From Gemmatimonadota bacterium (GTDB lineage Bacteria > Gemmatimonadota > Gemmatimonadetes > Gemmatimonadales > GWC2-71-9), in assembly GCA_016713785.1 (NCBI GenBank), contig JADJOM010000002.1:689147-753146 (forward strand): a stretch of DNA of 64,000 nucleotides, read 5' to 3'. The notes under the pieces were generated by a model that saw nothing but the letters and a program-made list of their open reading frames with translations, was not told the origin of the DNA and made no database searches. Shown here piece after piece: positions 25,508 to 33,577 of this stretch (positions are counted from its first letter, which is position 1; the number at the start of each line of letters is the position of its first letter). The position numbers and the translations under genes were made by a program.

Positions 25508-25989
25508 GCCCGCCGCACCAGCCGCTTGAGCAGCTGCACCTGGCCCGCGTGCCAGGCGTCGTGCATCAGCGACCCCACGATCAACTCCCCGTAGGTCCAG
25601 CGGCGGGCGCTCTCGGAGCGCTCGCCCAGCCGCGCGGGGTCGAAGGCCGCGATCGCGGCGGCGAGCCGCCGGTGCTCCGCGGCGAGCAGGGCGCGATCGG
25701 CCTTCCACGCCGCCTCGTCGGCCCGGGCGGGCACCCGGGGAAAGTTGGCGGGGGAGCGCGGGAAGCTTCCCGGCTCCACCGGCTCGAAGTGCCGCCGCAC
25801 CGCGTACTTCCAGTAGGCCAGGTGCAGCGTCAGCGACCAGATGCTGTGCCGGCCCCCGCGCGGCACGGTGCGCGCCTCGCGGGCGGTGACGCCGCGGACC
25901 ACGCCCACCGGGGTCGGACCGCCATGCCACGCCCGCCCGCGGGGCGGGGCCAGGTTGGCCAGCAGCAGGTCCAGCGCGTCGCGAGTCAT
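25504..25989 (-). CDS. DinB-family protein
   Basis: 161 residues forming a four-helix bundle. Candidate metal-ligand histidines are in SLTLHLAYWKYAVR and SLMHDAWHAGQVQLL, the DinB/YfiT pattern. Known of the family: metal-binding bundles, some thiol-dependent transferases, many uncharacterised. ATG 25989 overlaps the stop of the hydrolase gene (ATGA), forming a two-gene operon. Confidence 0.8.
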   Translation of the reverse strand: MTRDALDLLLANLAPPRGRAWHGGPTPVGVVRGVTAREARTVPRGGRHSIWSLTLHLAYWKYAVRRHFEPVEPGSFPRSPANFPRVPARADEAAWKADRALLAAEHRRLAAAIAAFDPARLGERSESARRWTYGELIVGSLMHDAWHAGQVQLLKRLVRRA

Positions 25990-26894
25990 CGGTACGCCTC
26001 CTCCACTTCCTGCCGCAGGGCCGCCGCCACCGCGTCGGGCTGCTCCTCCTGCAGGTGCAGCCCGGCGCCGGGAATCGTGTCCACCGTGAACTGCGGCAGG
26101 CCGGTGCTCAGCACGCGGAGCCGCCCCTTGCCGGCGCTCCGGCTGCCGCCGAGGCGCTCCCCGCCACCCACCACCAGCCGCACCGGCACCCGGATCTCCG
26201 GCAGCCGCTGCACCAGCGAGTCGGGCTCCACCGACTGGTCCATCCGCTTCAGCGCCCGCAGCACCGCGCCCATGCTGCCCGCCGCCCCCGCCGTGTAGCG
26301 CTCCACCAGCGAGTCGGTGACCCAGCTGCTGTCCACCGAGGTCCCGATGAGCCCCTTCCGCAGCTCCTTCCGGATCCGCCCCCGGCCGGCAAAGAGCCGC
26401 ACCAGGAACGAGAAGCGGAGCGCCTGCTTCACCCCGGGCACCGCGGCCGATTCCAGCGAGCCCACCTCGAGCAGGACCAGTCGGCGCGCCAGCGTCGGCC
26501 GCTCCACCGCCAGCCGGAGCGCGATCGTGGCCCCCACCGCGTGCCCCATCACCACGGCGTCGGCGATGCCCACGCTGTCGAGCGCCGCCCCCACCCGCTG
26601 CGCCTGGGCCCAGATCGAATAGTCGGATTTCCCGCCCGGACGCGACGAGCCGCCCACGCCGAGCGGTTCGACCACCACCGTCCGGATCCCGGCCTGGTTG
26701 AGGGGGCCGAGCAGGCCCCGGTAGGCGTAGGCGGGGCTGATGAGTCCCGGGATGATCACCAGCGTCGGGCCGGTGGCCGGCCCGGTCACCGTCACGTTGA
26801 GCGTCTCCGCCGGCGCCGTGGGCACCAGGCGCACCACGGAATCCTGTGGCGGCGCGAGGCTCAGGCCGAGGGCGGTACAGAGCAGGGCGAACAT
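25986..26894 (-). CDS. Alpha/beta-hydrolase-fold protein lacking the nucleophile serine
   Basis: 302 residues with a signal-peptide-like start (MFALLCTALGLSLAP) and a complete alpha/beta-hydrolase layout: oxyanion strand TLVIIPGLIS, the nucleophile elbow, a cap region, and a late His in AGLHLQEEQP. The elbow reads MGHAVGA (residues 116-122): the catalytic Ser is Ala119 (codon GCG), and no Asp is obvious after strand 6 (VRLVVGGGERLG). It is therefore probably catalytically dead, or uses another chemistry. Start ATG 26894 is chosen for the signal peptide. Coupled to the DinB gene downstream. Confidence 0.8.
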   Translation of the reverse strand: MFALLCTALGLSLAPPQDSVVRLVPTAPAETLNVTVTGPATGPTLVIIPGLISPAYAYRGLLGPLNQAGIRTVVVEPLGVGGSSRPGGKSDYSIWAQAQRVGAALDSVGIADAVVMGHAVGATIALRLAVERPTLARRLVLLEVGSLESAAVPGVKQALRFSFLVRLFAGRGRIRKELRKGLIGTSVDSSWVTDSLVERYTAGAAGSMGAVLRALKRMDQSVEPDSLVQRLPEIRVPVRLVVGGGERLGGSRSAGKGRLRVLSTGLPQFTVDTIPGAGLHLQEEQPDAVAAALRQEVEEAYR

Positions 26895-27186
26895 GGGCCG
26901 GAATGTGGCCGGGTGCCTACGGTGGGGCAATCGGAGCGGGCGATTGACTGACACGTGGCCGAATGACACGACCGGCCGGGGCCAGGCGCAAAGAGACCCG
27001 GATCCGCGCCGGGGACCGCGGCCCCGAGGCAGTCACTAGCTGTTCTGCAAAACATTATTTGACAACGGGTTACAGCGGCTGCTCAAGTCGGGGAGATTCC
27101 CGTCCTACCGGCCCCGGTTTGGGCGCCCCCTCCCGGCCCGAGTGTTGCCTTTCAGCCAGCGATTTCTGGCAGGCGGACCCTCGAGC

Positions 27187-27972
27187 ATGGATGGATTCGC
27201 GGTGAGCGAAAGCCTACTCGGCACTCGGCAGACGGTGATTCTCGCGGCGGGGAACGGCTCCCGGCTGTCCGCCTCGCGCGGCAACCTGCCCAAGCCCCTG
27301 GTGCGGGTGGCCGGCCAGGCGCTGATCGAACACGCGCTCGACCAGGCCGCCGCCGCCGGCGTCGAGGAGGCGATCATCGTCACCGGGAACGCCGCCGACC
27401 AGATGCGGGCCCACCTCGAGACGGTCGAGTCCCCGCTCAAGCTGACCGTGGTCTACAACGCCCGCTATCACGAGCCCAACGGGGTGTCGCTGCTCGCCGC
27501 CGAGCCGTACGTCGACGGGCCGTTCTTCCTGCAGATGGCCGACCACGTCTTTGCCCAGCCGGTGCTCCGCTTCCTCGACCGCACCACGGCGGCCCCCGCC
27601 GAGTGCGCCCGGCTGCTGGTGGACTTCCACCCGGTGAACCTGGACGAGGACGACGCCACCAAGGTCTGCACCGAGGGCGCGCACATCACCGCCATCGGCA
27701 AGGATGTCTACCCGTACCACGCGGTGGATACCGGCTGCTTCCGGCTCGACCCGCGGGTGTTCCAGGCGCTGCACGAGGTGGCCCGTCATGAGCCGCCCTC
27801 GGTGACCCTCGGCATGCGGCGGCTGCTGGCCCAGGGCCTGCTCGCCGCGGTGCCGCTCAGCGGCGTGCGCTGGACCGACGTGGACACCCCCGAGGACTAC
27901 GCCAAGGCCGAGATGCTGCTGGGCGCCCTCCGGCGGCGCTCGATGGAGCGGGGCGCGACCGTCGCGGCCTGA
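27187..27972 (+). CDS. Sugar/alcohol-phosphate nucleotidyltransferase (IPCT-like)
   Basis: 261 residues. The N-terminal signature VILAAGNGSRL (17-27) with downstream NLPKPLVRVAG marks the NTP-transferase Rossmann fold. QMADHVFAQPVL carries the metal-binding Asp, and VDTGCFRLD and WTDVDTPEDY complete the site. The pattern is close to inositol-1-phosphate cytidylyltransferase (IPCT) and its relatives. Reaction (inferred): CTP + X-phosphate to CDP-X. It converges on the CDP-alcohol phosphotransferase cluster, an obvious user of the product. The substrate is not determinable from sequence alone. The 217 nt upstream hold only an AT-rich patch with TTGACA (27059). Confidence 0.8.
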   Translation: MDGFAVSESLLGTRQTVILAAGNGSRLSASRGNLPKPLVRVAGQALIEHALDQAAAAGVEEAIIVTGNAADQMRAHLETVESPLKLTVVYNARYHEPNGVSLLAAEPYVDGPFFLQMADHVFAQPVLRFLDRTTAAPAECARLLVDFHPVNLDEDDATKVCTEGAHITAIGKDVYPYHAVDTGCFRLDPRVFQALHEVARHEPPSVTLGMRRLLAQGLLAAVPLSGVRWTDVDTPEDYAKAEMLLGALRRRSMERGATVAA

Positions 27973-28002
27973 CGCCGGCGCGGCCGGGGTCCGGAAACGG
28001 CA

Positions 28003-28030
28003 GAGGGCGGCCCGGTGGGCCGCCCTCGTT
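28003..28030. terminator. Terminator between convergent genes
   Basis: An 11-bp perfect stem GAGGGCGGCCC/GGGCCGCCCTC with a GGT loop, followed by GTTGCGTT on the plus strand. Confidence 0.7.
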
Positions 28031-28051
28031 GCGTTCCCCCGCCCGCCGCGC

Positions 28052-29140
28052 TCAGGACGTGCGCGGCGCCGGCTCCGGCCCCCCGCGCACCAGCCACTGC
28101 AGCCCGGTGGTGACCCCCGAGACGCTGTAGATCACGGCACACCACGCCAGCGCCACCTCGGTGATGCCGAGCAGCGCCGCCGGCAGGTAGAGGAAGGTGA
28201 AGAAATCGCGCCTGCCGGCCAGCTCCACCGTCTCCTTGAGCACCTGGAACGGCGTGCGGGGGCCCGCCGGCGCCGCCACGTGGTCCTTCTGCCCCCACCA
28301 GCGGATGCTGGTGATGCTGCCGCTCCCCCCGCCCCGGAACATCAGCCCGGCGTAGAGCGAGGCCTGGTAGACCAGGTGCAGCACCGTGCCCACCAGCGTC
28401 ACCCAGCCCACCACGGTGGCCCCCTCCCGCCACAGCGCCCACCCGGCCACGGCAAAGAACCCCACGTTCACCACGTCGTCGCCCACCTGATCGAGCCACT
28501 CCCCGAGCCGCGAGCGGATGTACTTGAGGCGCGAGATCTCGCCGTCGCAGCCGTCGAGGATCGACTGCAGCTGCACCAGCAGCGCCCCCGGCACCAGCAT
28601 CGCGGCGCCGCCCCACCCGACCAGCCCGATGGCCGCGAGCCCGAACCCCAGCGCGATGAGCGTCATCTGGTTGGGGGTGAGCGCGGTACGGATGAGCATG
28701 CGGGTGATCGCCAGCGAGATCTTCCGGTTGATCGCCCGGCTGACGATGCCATCGGTGGCCTTGAGCAGGGCGCCGAACAGCAGGTCCTCGGCCTGGCGGG
28801 CCGCGGCGGCATCGGGCACAGCGAGCAGGAACTCATCCGGCGTGCGCGGCGCCTGCTCGATGCCGCCCCGGTAGCCCCGCTGCACCAGGTGCTTGGGCAG
28901 GAGCCGGTGCCAGACCAGGCCGACGGGCGCGGTGAGCAGGGGCGGCTCGGCGGCCACCGGGACGAGGCGCAGGCGGAGCCGCGGGTCGGCGGGGACCAGG
29001 GCGATGAGATCGGCGGGGAGCGCAACCTCCTCGATCCCCGCGTCCTGCAGCGAGAGCAGCTGGCGGAACAGCACGCTCAGCCCGGCCACCTCGAGCCGCG
29101 GGTCGCCGGCGGCGGGGAGGGTGAGCGCGGCACGGCGCAT
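28052..29140 (-). CDS. CDP-alcohol phosphotransferase with degenerate N-terminal IPCT-like domain
   Basis: 362 residues. The C-terminal membrane half carries the CDP-alcohol motif: Asp196, Asp199, Gly200, Arg204, Gly213, Asp217 and Asp221 (a Ser replaces the usual Ala before Arg204). It has about six membrane segments. The first ~120 residues resemble the body of a nucleotidyltransferase (LFRQLLSLQDAGIEEVALP) but lack the LAAGxGxR loop. The linker AEDLLFGALLKATDGIVSR then INRKISLAITR is like that joining the two halves of bifunctional IPCT/DIPPS enzymes. It probably transfers a phospho-alcohol from a CDP donor made by a separate protein. Start overlaps the upstream stop (ATGA). Confidence 0.82.
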   Translation of the reverse strand: MRRAALTLPAAGDPRLEVAGLSVLFRQLLSLQDAGIEEVALPADLIALVPADPRLRLRLVPVAAEPPLLTAPVGLVWHRLLPKHLVQRGYRGGIEQAPRTPDEFLLAVPDAAAARQAEDLLFGALLKATDGIVSRAINRKISLAITRMLIRTALTPNQMTLIALGFGLAAIGLVGWGGAAMLVPGALLVQLQSILDGCDGEISRLKYIRSRLGEWLDQVGDDVVNVGFFAVAGWALWREGATVVGWVTLVGTVLHLVYQASLYAGLMFRGGGSGSITSIRWWGQKDHVAAPAGPRTPFQVLKETVELAGRRDFFTFLYLPAALLGITEVALAWCAVIYSVSGVTTGLQWLVRGGPEPAPRTS

Positions 29141-30015
29141 CACGCCGCCGCCTGCCGGGCCTCGAGCCGCATCAGCACCACGAGGTACAGGTTGAGCAGC
29201 GTGGTGCACAGCGCGAAGTACACCACGACCGCGGGCGGCCACCAGTACGAGGCCGTGAGCAGCACGTAGCCCAGCGCAAAGTGGGTCCCGATGCCGAGCA
29301 GCGTCCAGGCCTGCATCCGGCCGGCGTTGGCGGCGCGGTAGGCGGCGGGGTCGGCGGCCGGCGCGATCTGCAGCGCGGCGTGCTGCACCATCGAGTAGTT
29401 GTAGTAGAGCGCCAGCAGCAGCGCGTCGCGCAGGCGGCGTTCGCGCCAGGCGCGGTCGCGTTCGGCCCGGACCGCGCCCAGGTCTTCCTCGCGCTCGGAG
29501 TAGCCGGCGCCCGCCCGGGCGATGTAGCGCGACTTGGTGTGGTCGAACAGCGCCGACTGCACCGCCGAGCTGGCGATGCCGAGCAGCGCCAGCAGCCAGT
29601 ACCAGGGGCTGCCGAAGGTGGCCGCCATGTACGCCCCGGCGCCCACGCCGAGCGCGATGCCCACGGCGTAGTCGGCGATGCCGTCGAGGATGGCGCCGTA
29701 GGTGGAGGAGATCTTGCGGGCCCGCGCCAGCTGGCCGTCACAGCAGTCGAGCACCACCGCGGCAAAGAGGAGCGCGCCGCCGAGCAGCCGGCCGGCGGGC
29801 CAGTCCGTGGCAAGGCCGGTGACCACGCCGCCCGAGACCCCGACGAGCCCGGAGAGCAGCGTGACCTGGTTCGGCGTGATGGGGGTGTGCAGCAGCAGGG
29901 CGACGACCCGGCGGGCGAGCGGGCGGTGGATCCGCTCGTCCACCCACTCCTCGACCTCGGGCGGCTTGGCCGGCGCGGCGGGGGCCGGGCTAGCGGGCAA
30001 AGCGGGCGCGGGCAT
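29140..30015 (-). CDS. CDP-alcohol phosphotransferase (second)
   Basis: About 291 residues, membrane protein with ~6 helices. The complete motif is present: Asp90, Asp93, Gly94, Ala97, Arg98, Gly107, Asp111, Asp115. The N-terminus is Ala/Pro-rich. The start is uncertain: ATG 30015 is used, an ATG at 30036 is also possible, and either overlaps the upstream cytidylyltransferase gene. Reaction of the family: CMP-X-alcohol + acceptor (diacylglycerol or another alcohol) to a phosphodiester plus CMP. Two different family members in one operon suggests two transfers, or two headgroups. Confidence 0.85.
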   Translation of the reverse strand: MPAPALPASPAPAAPAKPPEVEEWVDERIHRPLARRVVALLLHTPITPNQVTLLSGLVGVSGGVVTGLATDWPAGRLLGGALLFAAVVLDCCDGQLARARKISSTYGAILDGIADYAVGIALGVGAGAYMAATFGSPWYWLLALLGIASSAVQSALFDHTKSRYIARAGAGYSEREEDLGAVRAERDRAWRERRLRDALLLALYYNYSMVQHAALQIAPAADPAAYRAANAGRMQAWTLLGIGTHFALGYVLLTASYWWPPAVVVYFALCTTLLNLYLVVLMRLEARQAAA

Positions 30016-30718
30016 CCTCGAGGTCGGCGAGGTCATCAATCTCGGTCCATTCGTGGTGGCCGATCGGAACGGTGCGGAAGCTAACGCCCGCGTGCATCAT
30101 CCGCTGGAAGGCGTCCTCGTAGTAGCCCTGGGTGTCACCGGCGTCGCGCATGGCCTCGAGGGTGGCCCAGAAGATCGGCAGCGCGAGCCCGCCCACCTTC
30201 TGGATCCCGATCGACTCGCCGGCGCACTGCGCGGGGTCGAGCGCCTTGGCCAGGCGCCGGACGCTGCCCTGGGCGTCGAGCAGCGCCTTCATCTCTTCAT
30301 CCCCGAGGGCGGTCTCGGTGTCGAGCAGCAGCGCGGCGGGCGCCGGGTCGGCCACCAGGCGGGCCAGGGCGTCGCCGCTGAGCACCACGTCGCCGTCGCA
30401 GATCACGATGCCCCGCCCCGCGCAGCGCTCCCGGGCGGCGAGCACGCTCATGCAGTTGCCGGTGGTCGCGTAGAGCGGGTTGGGCGTGAGGCGCACCTCG
30501 AGGGGCGGCGGCTGGTGCCGGAGGTGCTCCTCCACCTGCTCGGCGCGATAGCCGGTGACCACCACGGCGCGGGGAATGCCCGCGGCGGCGATGCGCTCCA
30601 GCTGCCGGGCCAGGATGGTCCGGCCGCCCACGTCGAGCAGCGGCTTGGGCGTCTCGTCGGTGAGCGGCCGGAGGCGCGAGCCGAGGCCCGCGGCGAGGAT
30701 GATCGCGGTGAGGTCCAT
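29990..30718 (-). CDS. Choline-phosphate/2-AEP cytidylyltransferase-like enzyme (LicC/PntC family)
   Basis: 242 residues. The nucleotide loop LAAGLGSRLRPLT (8-20) is followed by KPLL. ICDGDVVLS carries the metal Asp pair, and GYYEDAFQRM and WTEIDDLADLEDA are as in LicC-type enzymes. Family role: CTP + phosphocholine or 2-aminoethylphosphonate to the CMP/CDP derivative. Neighbours: a PhnW-type aminotransferase upstream and two CDP-alcohol phosphotransferases downstream, so the product is probably a lipid or glycan headgroup. A TATCAT -10 lies 8 nt before the ATG. Confidence 0.75.
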   Translation of the reverse strand: MDLTAIILAAGLGSRLRPLTDETPKPLLDVGGRTILARQLERIAAAGIPRAVVVTGYRAEQVEEHLRHQPPPLEVRLTPNPLYATTGNCMSVLAARERCAGRGIVICDGDVVLSGDALARLVADPAPAALLLDTETALGDEEMKALLDAQGSVRRLAKALDPAQCAGESIGIQKVGGLALPIFWATLEAMRDAGDTQGYYEDAFQRMMHAGVSFRTVPIGHHEWTEIDDLADLEDARARFAR

Positions 30719-30726
30719 GGGGCGGA

Positions 30727-30732
30727 ATGATA
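30727..30732 (-). promoter_or_regulatory. -10 element, probable leaderless promoter of the headgroup operon
   Basis: Minus-strand TATCAT, then TCCGCCCC, then ATG 30718. The 8-nt spacing and the TCCGCCCC spacer are the same as at the gene starting at 3841. Confidence 0.5.
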
Positions 30733-30773
30733 ACCGGCGAGATGCGACGGAGGATCAACCGGGCGCGGGCGCC

Positions 30774-30806
30774 GGGACACGGGAAGCGGTCCGCTTCCCG
30801 TGTCCC
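30774..30806. repeat. 33-bp near-perfect palindrome
   Basis: 16-bp arms (GGGACACGGGAAGCGG and its exact complement) around a single T, in the 99-bp gap after the aminotransferase stop. It could act as a terminator hairpin (no T-run) or as a REP-like element. Confidence 0.75.
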
Positions 30807-30817
30807 CTGTCCCGTCC

Positions 30818-31996
30818 CTACAGCCCCGCGATGTCCCGCACCGCCTCGAGGAAGCGGTCGATCGTCGCGAGGTCGATGTGGCCCATGTTGGCCACGAGGA
30901 AGCTGTCGTGGCTCACCGGGCCCTTGCCCCGGTACACCAGGAAGCCGCGGGTGCGCAGGTCGTGGTTGAACGAGTCGAAGCTGAGCCCCGAGGGGAGCTG
31001 CGCCACCGTGAGCGACGACGCGCTGCCCGGCCCGTCGTAGCGGAGCTTGAGCCCGAGCCCCAGCAGGCCGGCCCGCAGCCGCGCGTTGAGCGCCTGGTAG
31101 CTGGCCCGGCGCGCCGGGACGCCGCCCTCCGCCTCGAGCTCCGCCAGCGCGGCGTCGAGCGCCACCACCGCGGTGACGGGCGGGGTGAAGGGGGTCTGCC
31201 CGTTGTCCTTGAAGGCGGTGCGGTAGCGGCGCAGGTCCAGGAACATGGACCGCGGCCGCACGTGCGCCGTCTCCTGCCACAGCTCCTTGCGCACCACCAC
31301 GAACGCCGCGCCCGCCACGCCGTGCAGGCACTTGTTGGCCGAGCCGATCGCCACCGAGGCGCGGCTGCGGACCATGTCGAAGTCCTCGGCGCCGAGGCTC
31401 GAGACCACGTCCACGAAGTAGCGGATGTGCCGCGGCGCGAGCAGGCGGCCCACCTCGTTGACCGGGTTGAGCCGGCCCACGCTGGTCTCGTGGTGCACCA
31501 TGGCCACCGCGCGGATGCGCGGGTCGCCGTCGAGCATCCCCTGCACCTGCTCCAGCACGATGGGCTCGCCCCAGTCGTAGCGGAGGTGGCTCATGTGGAT
31601 GCCCAGGCACTGCGCCATCTCCGCGATGCGCTCGCCGAAGGCGCCGTTGGACACCACCAGCAGCCGCTCGTCCTGCGCCACGAAGGTGGCCAGCACGGCC
31701 TCGGTCACCGCCGTGGCCCCGCCACCGGTTACCAGCACCTCGTGGCCCGGAGCCCCGGCCACCACCTTGAGCCGCTCCACCACCCGGCCCAGCACGTCCA
31801 CGAAGGCCTGGTCGCGATGGGAGATATCCTGGCGCGCCAGCGCCTGCTTGACCCGGGGTGAGGTGGAGCACGGCCCCGGGCAGAGCAGGGTCACCTGATC
31901 CGCCCCCTCCGGCACCCGCAACGGGACCGCCCGCACCGACTCCGAGTCGAGGCGGCGATGGCGTGTCAGGTTATCCAGTGCGGCGTGTGATTTCAT
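30818..31996 (-). CDS. PhnW-type (2-aminoethylphosphonate-pyruvate) class V aminotransferase
   Basis: 392 residues, fold type I PLP enzyme. The start LLCPGPCSTSPRV, the PLP-binding Asp196 in YFVDVVSS, and SANKCLHGVAG with Schiff-base Lys222 match the PhnW signature (SxNKCxxGVPG). Known reaction: reversible transfer between 2-aminoethylphosphonate/pyruvate and phosphonoacetaldehyde/alanine. PhnW relatives are found next to, or fused to, CMP-2-AEP-forming enzymes. Phosphoenolpyruvate mutase and phosphonopyruvate decarboxylase are not in this window, so phosphonate synthesis here is unproven. ATG 31996 is used (longer frames include an AT-rich non-coding patch with TTATAC). Confidence 0.72.
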   Translation of the reverse strand: MKSHAALDNLTRHRRLDSESVRAVPLRVPEGADQVTLLCPGPCSTSPRVKQALARQDISHRDQAFVDVLGRVVERLKVVAGAPGHEVLVTGGGATAVTEAVLATFVAQDERLLVVSNGAFGERIAEMAQCLGIHMSHLRYDWGEPIVLEQVQGMLDGDPRIRAVAMVHHETSVGRLNPVNEVGRLLAPRHIRYFVDVVSSLGAEDFDMVRSRASVAIGSANKCLHGVAGAAFVVVRKELWQETAHVRPRSMFLDLRRYRTAFKDNGQTPFTPPVTAVVALDAALAELEAEGGVPARRASYQALNARLRAGLLGLGLKLRYDGPGSASSLTVAQLPSGLSFDSFNHDLRTRGFLVYRGKGPVSHDSFLVANMGHIDLATIDRFLEAVRDIAGL

Positions 31997-32160
31997 CACG
32001 CAGGCATTCCCCGGGCGTGTGCGGGTGAAACGAACCGACACGCTCACGTAAAGTTTTGTATAACAATTACTTAGAAGACTGTTCCGGGACCGGTCCACGG
32101 CTCAGAATCACGATTCGGTCTCGAAAGCGTAGCTCTTGCAGCAGGAAAGGAGCCATACGG

Positions 32161-32223
32161 GGCGGCTCGGTGACCGAGCGCCCTTCGGGAGCGGCGACGC
32201 CGCGACCCGGGCGCGAGGGAATC
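32161..32223 (+). repeat. Dispersed intergenic repeat, diverged copy C
   Basis: Shares GACCGAGxGCCCTTCGGGA, GCCGCGACCCGGGC and GCGAGGGA blocks with copies A and B in the same order. It lacks the GGCGGTA tail. Located between two minus-strand genes, in a 239-bp gap that otherwise holds only an AT-rich promoter-like patch (32045-32085). Confidence 0.65.
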
Positions 32224-32235
32224 CGCCTGGGGACG

Positions 32236-33453
32236 CTAGCGGCCCAGCGCCCAGCGCAGCGATTCACCGAGCCAGGCGGAGGCGCGCCAGGGGTCGGGGA
32301 CGGGCAGGGTGGAGGGAGGGGCGGCGAGGCGGGCCGCGAGGAAGTCGGCGATGCGCGCGGCGCGGGCATCCCAGGTGAGGTGCTGCGCCGTGGCCAGGGC
32401 ACCGGCAGACAGCACGCGGGCGCGCCCCGGATCGGCCGCGATGCCGCGCAGCGTGGCCACCGTGCCGGCCACGTCCCCGGGCGCGACCAGCGCCGCGTTC
32501 TCGCGGTCGTGCAGCAGCTCGGCGGTGTCGGGCGCCCGCGGCGCCAGCAGCACCCGGCCCGCGGCCAGGTACAGGAAGAGCTTGATCGGCAGCACCGTGT
32601 TGCCGTGGCGCTCCAGGGGGGCGAGACTCGGGGGGACGATCAGCACGTCCGCGGCGTACAGCCAGGGCGCCAGCTCGCGGAACTTGAGCCAGGGGACGAT
32701 CGTGACGTTGGGGTGCGCCCGCGCGGCGCGCTCCACCGGCCCCTCGCCCTCCGAACCGATCAGCACGAAGCCGATCTCCGGCGCCTGGTCGGCCGCGGCC
32801 AGCAGGATCTCGAGTCCCTTGCGGGCGTTCATCCGCCCGCTGTACACCACGGTGAAGCGGTGCGGGGGCAGCTTGAGCGCGACGCGGGCCTCGGCCTGGG
32901 TAAGCCGCGGTTCCATCCGCCCGGGGTCCCAGCCGTTGTGGGCCACGAGCATCCGGTCGTCCGGCACGCCCAGCCGGTGATAGCTCTGCTGGGCATGGGC
33001 GGAGTGGAAGATCGCCGCCACCAGCGCCGGGTGCCGCAGCACGCCGCGCAGGAAGGGCTGCAACGGCGGCACCTGGTCGCCCCAGGGGCGGAAGTGCTCG
33101 TACACCACCCGGTGGCCGGCCCGGAGCATGGCCCACGCGCCGGGGAGGTTCCGGGTGTAGACCAGGTCGGCCTCGCGCGCGGCGGGATGGTGCGCGGCGC
33201 GCCGGGCGTGGGACCACTTCTCCGGGCCGCGCAGGCCGCGCCAGCGGAGCGCCAGGTGGTGCAGCGCGAAGTCGCCACGCACCTGGTAGTACTCGTGCAG
33301 CGGCGCCGGATCGGCGGGACCCGTGACGGGACCCGGCACCAGCAACGACATTGCCACCCCGCGCCGCGCAAGCGCGGCCACGGTGTTCACCACCTGCTCG
33401 GTGTCGGCGCCGGTATTGGGAACCGGGCTGTCGAAGCTGTAGCAGATCTTCAT
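32236..33453 (-). CDS. GT4-type glycosyltransferase
   Basis: 405 residues with a two-Rossmann GT-B layout. The N-terminal acceptor domain starts MKICYSFDSPVPNTGADTEQ. The C-terminal nucleotide-sugar domain has VVYSGRMNARKGLEILL, a WLKFRELAPWLYAADVLIVP strand, and a PLERHGNTVLPIKLFLYLAAG donor motif (an E-x7-E-like region in which the second Glu is replaced). It belongs to the surface-polymer cluster and is divergent from the flippase. Sugar donor unknown. Confidence 0.82.
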   Translation of the reverse strand: MKICYSFDSPVPNTGADTEQVVNTVAALARRGVAMSLLVPGPVTGPADPAPLHEYYQVRGDFALHHLALRWRGLRGPEKWSHARRAAHHPAAREADLVYTRNLPGAWAMLRAGHRVVYEHFRPWGDQVPPLQPFLRGVLRHPALVAAIFHSAHAQQSYHRLGVPDDRMLVAHNGWDPGRMEPRLTQAEARVALKLPPHRFTVVYSGRMNARKGLEILLAAADQAPEIGFVLIGSEGEGPVERAARAHPNVTIVPWLKFRELAPWLYAADVLIVPPSLAPLERHGNTVLPIKLFLYLAAGRVLLAPRAPDTAELLHDRENAALVAPGDVAGTVATLRGIAADPGRARVLSAGALATAQHLTWDARAARIADFLAARLAAPPSTLPVPDPWRASAWLGESLRWALGR

Positions 33454-33454
33454 G

Positions 33455-33490
33455 TGGGCGGCTCGGTGACCGAAGGCCCTGCGGGAGTCC
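33455..33490 (+). repeat. Dispersed repeat, partial copy D
   Basis: GGGCGGCTCGGTGACCGA, then AGGCCCTGCGGGAG, is a 5' piece of the element seen at 32161, here lying in the divergent promoter region of the glycosyltransferase and flippase genes. Confidence 0.45.
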
Positions 33491-33577
33491 CGGCCGGATG
33501 GTGATGGTGGCGCCGCGGCGATATCCAGCCCGGCAAACGTAGGAACCACGGCGCGTGAACGCCAGTAACGGAGTCCG

